A DNA stretch of 64,000 nt from Iodobacter fluviatilis (lineage in GTDB: Bacteria > Pseudomonadota > Gammaproteobacteria > Burkholderiales > Chitinibacteraceae). Of this stretch, positions 39,636 through 48,706 are shown piece by piece (the first letter of the stretch is position 1; every line of letters starts with the position of its first letter). The position numbers and the translations under genes were made by a program. The DNA lies in the NCBI RefSeq assembly GCF_004194535.1, contig NZ_CP025781.1, forward strand, positions 124,001-188,000, written 5' to 3'. The notes beneath the pieces are model-generated. The model saw only the letters and a program-made list of their open reading frames with translations, ran no database searches and had not been told where the DNA came from.

Positions 39636-39765
39636 TAGCTGTGGATTGGGGCCGTTATGGCGAGGTGTATGACTACAATTTCCATACAGGGATGCTAAAT
39701 TTACCGGAAATAGATTACATAGAATTAAGGAGCAGGCGAGTCAGCCCCCTGCTCGCTTTTCCATT
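39617..39765 (+). pseudogene. C-terminal stub of a nitrate/sulfonate-type ABC transporter ATPase
   Basis: The reading EVLDVAVDWGRYGEVYDYNFHTGMLNLPE resembles the terminal AAA-associated domain of NrtD/SsuB-like ATP-binding proteins; nothing upstream of it belongs to such a gene. A hairpin AGCAGG to CCTGCT followed by CGCTTTT (about 39729-39761) looks like the original terminator. The remainder was probably removed with the adjacent dead IS3 element. Confidence 0.5.
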
Positions 39766-39865
39766 GCAACGATTACATGTCACCCAAGCCAAGACCCTAA
39801 ATCTGGTTTTGGCTTACTGCAAGATCACTATACTAGCAGCGGGCTAGCACAGACGTCACGCCGCT

Positions 39866-41008
39866 TTAGACCACCTGCCGCCCCTGCACCCATGTGCCCA
39901 TCACGGCTAAATCTGGGCTAATCAGTGTTAGGCTGGCTTTTTTGCCGATGGCGATGCTGCCTAGATCAGCCAGCCCCAGTGATCTGGCGGGGTTTCGGCT
40001 GGCAAGCGCCCACGCGCGCTCCAGTGGTAAACCCAACCATTTTTGGGCATGGCGTACAGCGTCGATCAGATGCAGGGTGCTGCCTGCCAGCCCGCCCACA
40101 TCGGTACGCACCACGCCATTTTGCATATTCACCTGCATTTCACCCAACTGATACGTGCCGTCGCTCATGCCAGTGGCGCGCATGGCATCGGTGATCAGCA
40201 GTAGGCGCTCTTCTCCACAGCAAGACAGGGCAATTTTAACTGCCGCAGGATGCACATGATGGCCATCGGCAATCATCTCTACATCGCAGCCATCGGTGGT
40301 GAGCCCCGCGCCAACCACACCAGGATCACGATGATGTAAGCCACGCATGCCGTTGTAGCAATGCACAATACCCTGTGCGCCAGCCTGCAAAGCGTGCAGG
40401 GTTTGATCGTAGCTGGCATCGCTGTGGCCAATCAGCACCCGCACCCCCTTGCGGCGCAGCCATGCAATGGCTTCATCTGAGCCTGCCAACTCTGGTGCCA
40501 GCGCAACCGTATGCAGGGAATCACCCGCAATATCCAACCAAGATTGCAACTCGCCAATATCCAAGGACCGCATCCATTGCACCGGATGAGCACCACAGCA
40601 CTTGGCGGTAAAATACGGGCCTTCTAAATAGCTACCCAGTAATTCTGCCCCTGGCAAACCCCGCTCGCGGCTGCGGCTAATTTCAGTTAAAGCTGCAGTA
40701 ATGGCTGGCACAGGCGCAGTTACCGTGGTGGCCAAAAAGGCTCCCACACCAAAGCGAGCAAAGTGCATGGAGATTTCATCCAGCGCATGACTGCTGGCAT
40801 CCATCGTGTCAAACCCCGCCGCACCGTGCACATGGCTATCAATCAGTGCGGGCATCAGCCAGTTGTCACCCAGATCAAGATCAAAATCGCCCCCCGTGAG
40901 TAAGGCAGCGATCTTGCCATCGGCAGCAATCTCAAGCACGGCGTTTTCCAGCCAGCCGTGCTCGCTTAAAACCCTTGCCGCGCGTAAACGCTGCGTTTTA
41001 CAAGGCAT
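39866..41008 (-). CDS. agaA: N-acetylgalactosamine/N-acetylglucosamine-6-phosphate deacetylase
   Basis: 380 residues of the NagA/AgaA amidohydrolase family: DSHVHGAAGFDT, LEGPYFTAKCCGAHP (metal-binding Glu), IGHSDASYDQTLHAL, VHCYNGMRGLHHRDPG and LITDAMRATGMSDG. It removes acetate from the 6-phosphorylated amino sugar. Its start overlaps the EIIA gene by 11 bases and it ends the operon. AgaA is chosen over NagA because of the neighbouring agaS, agaZ and mannose-type PTS genes. Confidence 0.9.
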   Translation of the reverse strand: MPCKTQRLRAARVLSEHGWLENAVLEIAADGKIAALLTGGDFDLDLGDNWLMPALIDSHVHGAAGFDTMDASSHALDEISMHFARFGVGAFLATTVTAPVPAITAALTEISRSRERGLPGAELLGSYLEGPYFTAKCCGAHPVQWMRSLDIGELQSWLDIAGDSLHTVALAPELAGSDEAIAWLRRKGVRVLIGHSDASYDQTLHALQAGAQGIVHCYNGMRGLHHRDPGVVGAGLTTDGCDVEMIADGHHVHPAAVKIALSCCGEERLLLITDAMRATGMSDGTYQLGEMQVNMQNGVVRTDVGGLAGSTLHLIDAVRHAQKWLGLPLERAWALASRNPARSLGLADLGSIAIGKKASLTLISPDLAVMGTWVQGRQVV

Positions 41009-41429
41009 TAGCAGCCCCCTCCCGTTTGCGGGCTAAGCGCTCTGCAAGGCTGGTTACGCCATTTTTTCCTGCTGCCACCAGCCGTTGGCGAAACTCAGCC
41101 ACATCGTGAATCTCATCACGCTCAAACAGCATTTCAGCAAACATTTGTAAATTAAGCCCAGTCACCACCTCAATATCACTGCGTTCCTGAGCAATGGTTG
41201 CCGCGATACGAAACGGCGAGCCCCCCAGCAGATCAGCCACAAATACCACACCCTCCCCCTGATCCACACTGAAGATGGCTTGCCTCAACGTTGCATCCAG
41301 CACAGCCGTACTGTTGCCTTCAGGAAAATCAATCGCACATAAGGCCGCCTGCTCGCCAAATACCTGAACAATGGCTTCTTGCATGCCGCTGGCGATACGG
41401 CCATGGCCCGTTAAAATTAAGGCAATCAT
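40998..41429 (-). CDS. agaF: PTS mannose-family EIIA component
   Basis: 143 residues. The phosphorylated His9 lies in MIALILTGHGRIASG, followed by VVFVADLLGGSPFRIAA. It passes phosphate from HPr to EIIB for uptake of (N-acetyl)galactosamine. RBS GGAAGAGAA is present upstream. Confidence 0.9.
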   Translation of the reverse strand: MIALILTGHGRIASGMQEAIVQVFGEQAALCAIDFPEGNSTAVLDATLRQAIFSVDQGEGVVFVADLLGGSPFRIAATIAQERSDIEVVTGLNLQMFAEMLFERDEIHDVAEFRQRLVAAGKNGVTSLAERLARKREGAANAL

Positions 41430-41491
41430 TTTCTCTTCCTTTTAAAGCAGGCGTTAACCCATACAGAGCCAACGCCTAGATCAAACGTCGA

Positions 41492-42385
41492 TTACAAAAA
41501 GCCAAGCAATTTACCGGCCAGACCAAACAATACCGTCACACCAATCAGCTTCACGGGTGAATAACCTTTTTTCATCAAGCCATACATCAATAAAGTAAAC
41601 AGCAGCGGCAACAGATTAGGCATCAGCTTATCCAGCACATCGGTCTGCAGCAAAATCTTGGCCTTACCCGCATGAATCTCTAAAGGGGTAGCAAGCCGCA
41701 CATAAGAGGCCACCAGCGCGCCAATCACCGTCATCCCAACAATGGATGCGGCATGCGATATCTTTTTGGTGCTATTTTTTAAGGCGCTGATCGCCCCCAA
41801 GCCAGCGCGGTAGCCGTAATGCGCCAGCCCAAATCGCAAGCCAAAGTGCAGGGCATTAAATAGTAATAAAAACACCACAGGGCCAAACAAACTGCCCTCT
41901 AATGCCAGCGCTGCGCCGATCCCCGCACAGATGGGCAACCAAGTCAGCCAGAACATCGCATCGCCAATCCCACCCAAGGGGCCCATCAGCGCCACCTTAA
42001 CCGCGCGAATGGTGGAGATTTTTTCCTTATTTTGCTCCATAGCCAGCACAAGGCCAGATAAAAAAGTCACATCAAAGGGATGCACATTTAAAAATTCCAT
42101 ATGCATTTGCGCCGAGTTGCGCAAATCGTCAGGGTTTTTATGGATTTTGCGTAAAGCGGGCAAAATCGTGAACAACCAGCCACCCGCCTGCATCCGCTCA
42201 TAATTAAAAGAGGCCTGCAGAGCAAGGGAGCGCCACGCCATGCGATTAATATCTCGCTTACTTAAAGGCTCGGCGGGGGTAGTGTCGATATAATCATCAC
42301 GCTCTACATGGCTACTGGCCAACGCTTGCTGCATGCGTAGCTCGGCTTTGGCCGCGCTGGCGGCTTCGGTATCATTAAATCCCAT
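41492..42385 (-). CDS. agaE: PTS mannose-family EIID component
   Basis: 297 residues from ATG 42385, preferred over GTG 42400 because GGAGG lies six bases before it. EIID motifs: AWRSLALQASFNYERMQAGGWLFTILPALRKIH and MGPLGGIGDAMFWLTWLPICAGIGAALA, with C-terminal membrane segments. Together with EIIC it forms the membrane channel. It overlaps the EIIC gene by 11 bases. Confidence 0.92.
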   Translation of the reverse strand: MGFNDTEAASAAKAELRMQQALASSHVERDDYIDTTPAEPLSKRDINRMAWRSLALQASFNYERMQAGGWLFTILPALRKIHKNPDDLRNSAQMHMEFLNVHPFDVTFLSGLVLAMEQNKEKISTIRAVKVALMGPLGGIGDAMFWLTWLPICAGIGAALALEGSLFGPVVFLLLFNALHFGLRFGLAHYGYRAGLGAISALKNSTKKISHAASIVGMTVIGALVASYVRLATPLEIHAGKAKILLQTDVLDKLMPNLLPLLFTLLMYGLMKKGYSPVKLIGVTVLFGLAGKLLGFL

Positions 42386-43142
42386 CATCCACCTCCACAC
42401 TGCGGGCAGCCTGAGGCTGTGCGCGATTATTATTAAAGTAATCTGCCATTGCGATCGCGAAAGCGCCTAATGCCACGGCCAGAATCGGCATTTTTAAGTA
42501 AGTCACCGCCACAAAACCCATAATGAAATAGGCGATGTAATTGACTTTCAACATGATTTTCATCAGCAGTGCAAAACCAATCGCGGGCATCATGCCACCG
42601 GCCACACTTAGGCCATCGAGCACCCATTTAGGTGCTTTTTGCACCACGGCACCGGCCGCTTCTGCGCCAAAGTAAATCGGTAAAAAAGCCATCACAAAAT
42701 AAAAGACAAACAGGGTGAGCATACCTAGGTAATTCACCCATTCAATGCCCCGCCAATTAGCCTCTTTCACCATCTTGTCGCACTTATGCATCATTGGTGA
42801 AAAGGCGGTAAACAACACGGTAATACAGCCTTGAACCGCAATAGAAAACGGCACCGCTACGCCAATTGCGACCGTTGGCTCTGCCTTGGTTAAGATAGCG
42901 AAAGCCGTGCCAATAATGCCGCCGATTACCACATTAGGCGGCTGCGCCCCCGCCAGCGGCACCATGCCCATCCAAACCAGCTCTAAAGTCCCACCGACCA
43001 GCAAACCCGTTTGCACATCACCCAAAATCAGCCCCACAAGGGGGCCGATCACCACAGGCCGGTGCATATGCGTCAGGCCATCGAATAAATCGACCCCCGC
43101 CACACCTGCCAACAGCGCAATCAATAAGGCTTCGAATAACAT
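42375..43142 (-). CDS. agaW: PTS mannose-family EIIC component
   Basis: 256 residues from ATG 43142 (RBS AGGGGA), since the upstream in-frame extension overlaps the EIIB end and is not protein-like. It is a polytopic membrane protein with the EIIC features LIALLAGVAGVDLFDGLTHMHRPVVIGPLVGLILGD and GTLELVWMGMVPLAGAQPPNVVIGGIIGTAF. It forms the sugar translocation pore with EIID. Confidence 0.92.
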   Translation of the reverse strand: MLFEALLIALLAGVAGVDLFDGLTHMHRPVVIGPLVGLILGDVQTGLLVGGTLELVWMGMVPLAGAQPPNVVIGGIIGTAFAILTKAEPTVAIGVAVPFSIAVQGCITVLFTAFSPMMHKCDKMVKEANWRGIEWVNYLGMLTLFVFYFVMAFLPIYFGAEAAGAVVQKAPKWVLDGLSVAGGMMPAIGFALLMKIMLKVNYIAYFIMGFVAVTYLKMPILAVALGAFAIAMADYFNNNRAQPQAARSVEVDDGI

Positions 43143-43161
43143 GATTTCAATCCCCTGATGG

Positions 43162-43641
43162 TTACAGCAGCTTAGAAATAAGTTCGCCTGATTCATCCGG
43201 TACGCGGCGAATCTCACAAATCACATGCCGCGCAGCAAGCTCGCGAAATGCATCCACATCAGCATCATCGACCGATACTGTTTTATGAATCTGCCGTTTT
43301 CCTTCAGCAAAATGCATATTGCCTACGTTTACCGCACTAACCGGCACCCCGCCCTTAATCAGGATCAGCACGTCTTGCGGGGTTTTACACACCAGCAAAA
43401 TCTTTTGGTGACTCGCCGCTTTATGAATCACATCGATTGTTTTTTGCAGCGTGAAATAACGGGTTTGCACCCCTTCTGCCACCACCATATCCATTAAATT
43501 TTGCTGGATAGGATCGGTAGCCGCAGCGTCATTCGCTACCAACAACAAATTAGCCCCAAGGCTACCTACCCAAGTCACCCCGACCTGGCCATGTACAAGA
43601 CGGTTATCAATACGGGTTAGTAAAATATTCGGCCCAGCCAT
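43162..43641 (-). CDS. agaV: PTS mannose-family EIIB component
   Basis: 159 residues with the phosphorylated His17 in LTRIDNRLVHGQVGVTWV, then ANLLLVANDAAATDPIQQNLMDMV. It phosphorylates the incoming sugar at C6. Closely spaced between agaS and the EIIC gene. Confidence 0.92.
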   Translation of the reverse strand: MAGPNILLTRIDNRLVHGQVGVTWVGSLGANLLLVANDAAATDPIQQNLMDMVVAEGVQTRYFTLQKTIDVIHKAASHQKILLVCKTPQDVLILIKGGVPVSAVNVGNMHFAEGKRQIHKTVSVDDADVDAFRELAARHVICEIRRVPDESGELISKLL

Positions 43642-43658
43642 GTTTTTCTCCTGATTTT

Positions 43659-44819
43659 TTAGACCGCATGAGGGTAGATTTTTACCCCCTGCACCACGCG
43701 ATTGACTTCACCTGTTGGGCAAGGATTATCTGGGGCTAAACCCAGCGCCAGCGCGCTTTCAAAGGCAAAGAGTTGAGCAAAGAGTAGATAAGGCAAGGCG
43801 TAATAAATATCATCTAGCCCAGCAATATCGACTTCCAGCAGCGGCAGATTTGCGCTACTTTTTGCCCCTAAAGCCAGCACCTGCTGCGCGATACCATTGG
43901 TGATGAGCTCTGTTTGCAAATCATCGTCGTAGCGGCGGGTTTCCGATTGGGCTGGGGCCATAAAGATCACCACGCAGCTTTGGGCATCGATCATAAATTT
44001 AGGGCCGTGACGCACGCCAAGCGTGGAATCAAAGCGGGTAGCAATACGGCCAGCGGTGAGCTCCAGCATTTTGAGCGCGGATTCTTCTGCCAGCCCTGCC
44101 ATCTCGGCGCTGCCCAGATAAATCACCCGCTTAAAGCCTTGACCCGCTAGCGCTTTCGCTTGCATGGCCCAGCCTTCCAACTGCGCTTCGCAAAAAGCCG
44201 CCACGCTTTCAATTTGCTCTTTCGCCCGGCTTAGCAATATCCCTGGCGAAAGCATCATGGCAGCAGCCACAAACATGCAGCTAAAGCTGGAGGTCATGGC
44301 AAAGCTCTGATCATTAGAGCCCTCTGGCATCAGCACACAATAAGCATGAGGATTAGCCTCGCTATAACGCGCCAGCTCGCCTTCTGGATTACACGTCAGC
44401 ACCAGATGGCGGCAATACGGCAGCAACTGATCGGCAAGCTTTACGGCAGCTACGCTTTCTGGGCTATTACCGGAGCGCGCAAAAGACACCATCAGCGTTG
44501 GCCGCGAGGGGTCTAGAAACGCTAGCGGCTTGCTCACAATATCGGTGGTCGATACCGCCTCCACAGACAAGCCAAAGCTGGCGCGTAACCACGGCTCTAA
44601 AGCGCGGCCTGCAAAAGCAGAGGTGCCCGCCCCACATAAAATAATCCGCAGGCTAGGGGTAGAAAGCACATCCAACATCCAGCTTTTCCATTCCAGCTTG
44701 CTTTGGATCAGCCCATTTGTTAGCTCACGCCAGAGCCTAGCTTGCTGGCTAATTTCACGGGCGGTATGTAAAGCGCCAAGATCTGCAAGGCTACTTTGCT
44801 CATAAGCGAGGTACTTCAT
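43659..44819 (-). CDS. agaS: Galactosamine-6-phosphate deaminase/isomerase AgaS
   Basis: 386 residues with two SIS domains (LRIILCGAGTSAFAGRAL, VSFARSGNSPESVAAV; second about 220-350 with VIYLGSAEMAGLAEESALKMLELTAG). It converts D-galactosamine-6-phosphate to tagatose-6-phosphate and ammonia. Its ATG overlaps the agaZ stop (ATGA). Confidence 0.93.
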   Translation of the reverse strand: MKYLAYEQSSLADLGALHTAREISQQARLWRELTNGLIQSKLEWKSWMLDVLSTPSLRIILCGAGTSAFAGRALEPWLRASFGLSVEAVSTTDIVSKPLAFLDPSRPTLMVSFARSGNSPESVAAVKLADQLLPYCRHLVLTCNPEGELARYSEANPHAYCVLMPEGSNDQSFAMTSSFSCMFVAAAMMLSPGILLSRAKEQIESVAAFCEAQLEGWAMQAKALAGQGFKRVIYLGSAEMAGLAEESALKMLELTAGRIATRFDSTLGVRHGPKFMIDAQSCVVIFMAPAQSETRRYDDDLQTELITNGIAQQVLALGAKSSANLPLLEVDIAGLDDIYYALPYLLFAQLFAFESALALGLAPDNPCPTGEVNRVVQGVKIYPHAV

Positions 44820-46111
44820 GCCTTCACCTCCTGCGCCATACCGCAGGCACGGGCATAGAGGCCTGTGACTTCCATAATCTTATCCACCACCCATGCCTCG
44901 GGGCTTGCCGATAATAATCCTGCGCTAATTTTTTTAGCCTGCTCGGGCAAATACTGGCTGATGAGGGTGGGCAGAGGCGGCTGGCGGCGCAGATTATCAA
45001 ACAGCTTAGCCACGGCAGCGCTCACTTCTGGGTGCGGCCAGTAATAGCGAATCCGGTCTGATAAGCTGTAATTGCGATCCAGATATTGCTGATGCCCAGC
45101 TTGCTCGTAATAAGCTAGCCAGTAATCTGGCTCTTCTTTCATGACTTGGCTCAGCGTGTCTTTTAGGTGCGACGCAGCAAACTCGCCGATCGCCTCACGC
45201 TCGATCGCATCTAATGCAAACATAGCTTCGCGCAGTGCAAACGTTAAGCCTGGGCCTACTTTTAAAATGGCAAAGTGATCCTGCACCAGCTCCTGTAAAG
45301 ACGCTTCACTTTGATAATCTGTAGAGTGCGCTTCATAGACCATAGGCTGGGTAGTCATAAAATGACTCAGCGCAGCGGCCCTTTCACGCTGATAACGCAC
45401 CACTTTATGGTTATCAAATTCCACGCCCGGCTGCACCACCATGGCAATCACCCTAGACCAAGCCGCTGCACAGCCTGCATCAGCAAATACCTGCTGATGC
45501 ACCTTGAGTGTTTGCGCAGCCGCCGCAGGCGAAGTCACCTCCACCCCCTCTAATGATTCTTGCGCGCCGCCCGGAACGGGCACTTCGGTGCCAATCACAT
45601 AAACAGGCGCTTCCCCTCCCGCTGTTTGCCATGCGCCTTCGGCGACCTGACATAAAGCTACGGCACGTTTTGCCACCGTGGCATCGCTTAGCGGCACCGG
45701 ATCGCCAGCGCAAGACATCGAGCAATCTAAATGGATTTTGCGAAAGCCAGCCAGCACATAGGCACTGACCATTTCGGCAGCTTTTGCCATCGCCTGCGCG
45801 GCAGGCTCTTTCTGCCATGCATTAGGGCCTAAATGATCCCCGCCTAGAATAATGCGTGCTTTTGCAAAGCCCACTTTATTAGCAATTGCAAATACATATT
45901 CTTTGAAATCAGCCGGTTTCATACCGGTATAGCCACCAAATTGATTCACTTGATTTGAAGTGGCTTCAATTAAAATATAACTATCGTCCTGCAAGCCTTG
46001 GCGCAGTGCCGCTTCTAGAACCAGCGGGTGGGCCGAGCAAATAGAGTAAATACCATTTAACCGCCCTTTTTTATGCTGACTGTTGACGCCGACCGAAAAC
46101 TGACCCACCAC
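44816..46111 (-). CDS. agaZ: D-tagatose-1,6-bisphosphate aldolase subunit AgaZ/KbaZ, 5-prime end replaced by an IS21 element
   Basis: The body is a normal GatZ/KbaZ protein (SQHKKGRLNGIYSICSAHPLVLEAAL, ILGGDHLGPNAW, KIHLDCSMSCAGDPVPL). An IS21-family element lies after native codon 11. The original start MSYLTELISQH is at 48682-48651 on the far side, and the present frame begins with GTG (46111) inside the IS end, adding VGQFSVGVN. No good ribosome-binding site is seen there, so expression is doubtful. The protein is the non-catalytic stabilising subunit of the aldolase; the catalytic AgaY/KbaY is not in this window. Confidence 0.88.
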   Translation of the reverse strand: MVGQFSVGVNSQHKKGRLNGIYSICSAHPLVLEAALRQGLQDDSYILIEATSNQVNQFGGYTGMKPADFKEYVFAIANKVGFAKARIILGGDHLGPNAWQKEPAAQAMAKAAEMVSAYVLAGFRKIHLDCSMSCAGDPVPLSDATVAKRAVALCQVAEGAWQTAGGEAPVYVIGTEVPVPGGAQESLEGVEVTSPAAAAQTLKVHQQVFADAGCAAAWSRVIAMVVQPGVEFDNHKVVRYQRERAAALSHFMTTQPMVYEAHSTDYQSEASLQELVQDHFAILKVGPGLTFALREAMFALDAIEREAIGEFAASHLKDTLSQVMKEEPDYWLAYYEQAGHQQYLDRNYSLSDRIRYYWPHPEVSAAVAKLFDNLRRQPPLPTLISQYLPEQAKKISAGLLSASPEAWVVDKIMEVTGLYARACGMAQEVKA

Positions 46112-46194
46112 AGCTAGTTCTGCCGATCCAAAATTGACCCAGGTGCTTTACTTATTCTGCTTAACTCTTGAGCAGAGGATAAAAGGTGATCACC

Positions 46195-47454
46195 ATGGAA
46201 ATGATGGGCAAAATCCGCAGGATGTATTTTCGCGATAATCTGTCGCTGCACGAAATCACCAAGCGCACGGGGCTGGCGCGTAACACTATTCGCGCTTGGG
46301 TTCGCAAACCCGCTGCCAAGGCTGAGCCGCAATACGTACGGCAGCGTAAGCCTGGCAAACTGACGCCCTATCATGCCACTCTAGAACAAGCCCTGACTGC
46401 CGACTCCTTCCGATCCAAGCAGAATCGTCGCACCGCCAAAGCCTTGTTTGAGCAGATTCAAGCTGAGGGTTATACAGGGGCTTACAGTGGCGTCACTGAT
46501 TTCGTTCGTGCTTGGCGGGGCAAAGCCGGTAAGACCCCACAGGGTTTTGTGCCCTTGCAATTTGCTTTGGGCGAAGCCTTTCAATTTGATTGGAGTGAGG
46601 AGCATCTACTTATTGGTGGTATTTATCGGCGCATTCAAGTTTCCCATCTGAAATTGTGTGCCAGTCGCGCCTTCTGGTTAGTGGCCTATCCCAGTCAAGG
46701 GCATGAAATGTTGTTCGATGCGCATACTCGATCCTTTGCGGCTTTAGGGGGTGTGCCGCGCCGAGGCATTTACGACAATATGAAGACCGCTGTTGATAAG
46801 GTATTGAAAGGCAAAGGCCGGATCGTGAATGCCCGATTCTCGGTGATGTGCGCCCATTATTTGTTTGATCCCGACTTTTGCAATGTCGCCTCTGGCTGGG
46901 AAAAAGGCGTGGTTGAAAAGAATGTCCAAGATAGTCGGCGGCGAATCTGGCTGGAGGCGCAAAGCATCAAGTTCAGTACCTTTGACGCATTGAATGCGTG
47001 GCTGGCCGAGCGTTGTCGCGTCTTATGGGGCGTGCTCAGGCATCCCGAATTCAAAGGTCTGAGCATTGCCGAGATGTTGGAGCAAGAGCGTTTAGAAATG
47101 ATGCCGATGCCGACCCCGTTTGATGGTTACGTTGAGCATCTGGCTCGGGTTTCCAGCACCTGTTTAATCACCGTCGCGCGCAATCGTTACTCGGTGCCTT
47201 GTGAATGGTCGCGGCAGCGTGTGAGTGTGCGCTTGTATCCCACGCAAGTTGTGGTGGTGGCGAATAATGAAATCATGGCCCGACATCAGCGGCTGACGGG
47301 GCAACAGCAGGTGAGCTTTGATTGGCTGCACTATATTCCGCTGATTGCCCGTAAGCCGGGGGCCTTACGCAATGGTGCGCCCTTTACGTCGATGCCTGCG
47401 CCCTTATTGCAGCTCAAGGAAAGGTTGTTACGGCGTAACGGGGAGACAAGGTGA
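46195..47454 (+). CDS. istA: IS21-family transposase IstA
   Basis: About 419 residues from ATG 46195 (an in-frame GTG lies at 46186). N-terminal HTH (NLSLHEITKRTGLARNTIRAWVRK) and DDE integrase core (FQFDWSEEH, RRGIYDNMKTAVDKV, EKGVVEKNVQDSRRRIW). It ends at TGA 47452; the following frame encodes what looks like the usual IstA C-terminal tail, so the gene may be split. Confidence 0.92.
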   Translation: MEMMGKIRRMYFRDNLSLHEITKRTGLARNTIRAWVRKPAAKAEPQYVRQRKPGKLTPYHATLEQALTADSFRSKQNRRTAKALFEQIQAEGYTGAYSGVTDFVRAWRGKAGKTPQGFVPLQFALGEAFQFDWSEEHLLIGGIYRRIQVSHLKLCASRAFWLVAYPSQGHEMLFDAHTRSFAALGGVPRRGIYDNMKTAVDKVLKGKGRIVNARFSVMCAHYLFDPDFCNVASGWEKGVVEKNVQDSRRRIWLEAQSIKFSTFDALNAWLAERCRVLWGVLRHPEFKGLSIAEMLEQERLEMMPMPTPFDGYVEHLARVSSTCLITVARNRYSVPCEWSRQRVSVRLYPTQVVVVANNEIMARHQRLTGQQQVSFDWLHYIPLIARKPGALRNGAPFTSMPAPLLQLKERLLRRNGETR

Positions 47455-47714
47455 TGGCGCAAGTGCTGGCCACGGTTCCGGTGGCGGGTTTGGATGCAGT
47501 ACTGGTTGCGGTTGAGTTGGTACTGGAGTCAGGCGTCATCAGCATTGAACACATTTTAAATGTAGTGGCGCGATTGAATGACCCACCGTCCGCTATTAGC
47601 GCTGAAACGCAGCTGCAATTAGTAGAAGAACCGCAGGCGAACACCCAGCGTTACGACGGCTTGCGTGCAGCGAGCGAGTTCGACAGCGACCACGAGGAGT
47701 CGAGCCATGCATGA
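47451..47714 (+). CDS. IstA C-terminal tail in a separate frame
   Basis: 87 residues ([48 protein letters not shown]) resembling the last part of IstA proteins from related IS21 elements. It lies in the -1 frame relative to IstA and overlaps its stop (GTGATG), so it is either reached by frameshifting, translated by coupling, or detached by a mutation. Confidence 0.6.
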   Translation: MMAQVLATVPVAGLDAVLVAVELVLESGVISIEHILNVVARLNDPPSAISAETQLQLVEEPQANTQRYDGLRAASEFDSDHEESSHA

Positions 47715-48507
47715 GATGAGTGTTGAACTCAAAGCCTTGCGCTTGCATGGGATGGCGGCCGCTTGGCTGGATCTGAAGAGCCAGGGCGGCCAGAGTATGG
47801 AAACGTGTGGCTGGCTGATTGAGCATTTATTGCAAGCAGAACACAGCGATCGTAAGGTGCGCTCGATTCAGCATCAAATGAGCGCAGCGAAGTTTCCCGT
47901 GCATCGTGATTTAGCGGGATTTGACTTTAGCGCGAGCAAGGCAGATCAAGCACTGGTCAATCAACTGGCGACATTGGCCTTTACCGACACGGCACAAAAT
48001 ACCGTACTGATTGGCGGCCCAGGCACGGGTAAAACACATTTGGCCACGGCGTTAGCGATCGGCGGGATCACGCATCACGGCAAGCGCGGCCGTTTTTATT
48101 CGACCGTGGATTTGGTCAATTTACTGGAAAAAGAAAAACGTGAAGGCAAAGCAGGTCGTATTGCACTCGCGCTGATGCGAGTGGATGTGGTGATTTTGGA
48201 TGAACTGGGCTACTTACCCTTTAGTCAGGCCGGAGGCGCATTGCTGTTTCATTTGTTGTCGAAGCTCTATGAGCACACCAGCGTCATCATCACCACGAAT
48301 CTGAACTTCTCGGAATGGTCGAGTGTATTTGGCGATGCCAAGATGACGACGGCGTTGTTGGATCGGCTGACGCACCATTGCCACATTGTAGAAACGGGGA
48401 ATGACTCCTACCGTTTCCAGCACAGCAGCTTAGCAGCAAAAACGAAGATAAAACAAAGGGAGCAAAGCAGAAAGGAGGAAGCGCGTACCGAGGCTGAGCG
48501 GTTTTAA
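47707..48507 (+). CDS. istB: IS21-family helper ATPase IstB
   Basis: 266 residues from ATG 47707 (AGGAG upstream). AAA+ ATPase with Walker [12 protein letters not shown] and Walker [19 protein letters not shown]-terminal [16 protein letters not shown]. It assists IstA in target selection. Intact, so the element may still be mobile. Confidence 0.95.
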   Translation: MHEMSVELKALRLHGMAAAWLDLKSQGGQSMETCGWLIEHLLQAEHSDRKVRSIQHQMSAAKFPVHRDLAGFDFSASKADQALVNQLATLAFTDTAQNTVLIGGPGTGKTHLATALAIGGITHHGKRGRFYSTVDLVNLLEKEKREGKAGRIALALMRVDVVILDELGYLPFSQAGGALLFHLLSKLYEHTSVIITTNLNFSEWSSVFGDAKMTTALLDRLTHHCHIVETGNDSYRFQHSSLAAKTKIKQREQSRKEEARTEAERF

Positions 48508-48650
48508 GCCGAACCTGAAGGCGTAAAAATAGCGGGTGAGTGGCCCGCTATTTGCTAGACTTATGCACAGTTGCTCCGATAAAAAGCAACGCTCGGCCCT
48601 GGGTCAAAATTCGATCGGCAGGGTGGGTCAAATTTCAATCGGCGTGAACA

Positions 48651-48682
48651 TGCTGACTAATTAATTCTGTTAAATAAGACAT
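48651..48682 (-). pseudogene. agaZ: Detached first 11 codons of agaZ
   Basis: Minus-strand ATG at 48682 with AAGGAGT upstream encodes MSYLTELISQH before the IS21 end, 24 bases after the agaR stop. This is the native agaZ start and shows that agaR and agaZ once formed one operon. Confidence 0.85.
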
Positions 48683-48706
48683 AAAGGCTTACTCCTTTAA
48701 AAAACT

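Larger units (their letters stand above)
46074..48657 (+). mobile_element. IS21-family insertion sequence with 7-bp target duplication
   Basis: The element runs from TGTTGACGCC (46081) to GGCGTGAACA (48650), 2570 bp, flanked by TGCTGAC at 46074-46080 and 48651-48657. Ends carry repeated inverted motifs (CGCCGA, TGACCCACC) as in IS21. It encodes istA, a short distal frame and istB, in the opposite direction to the interrupted aga operon. Confidence 0.95.
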
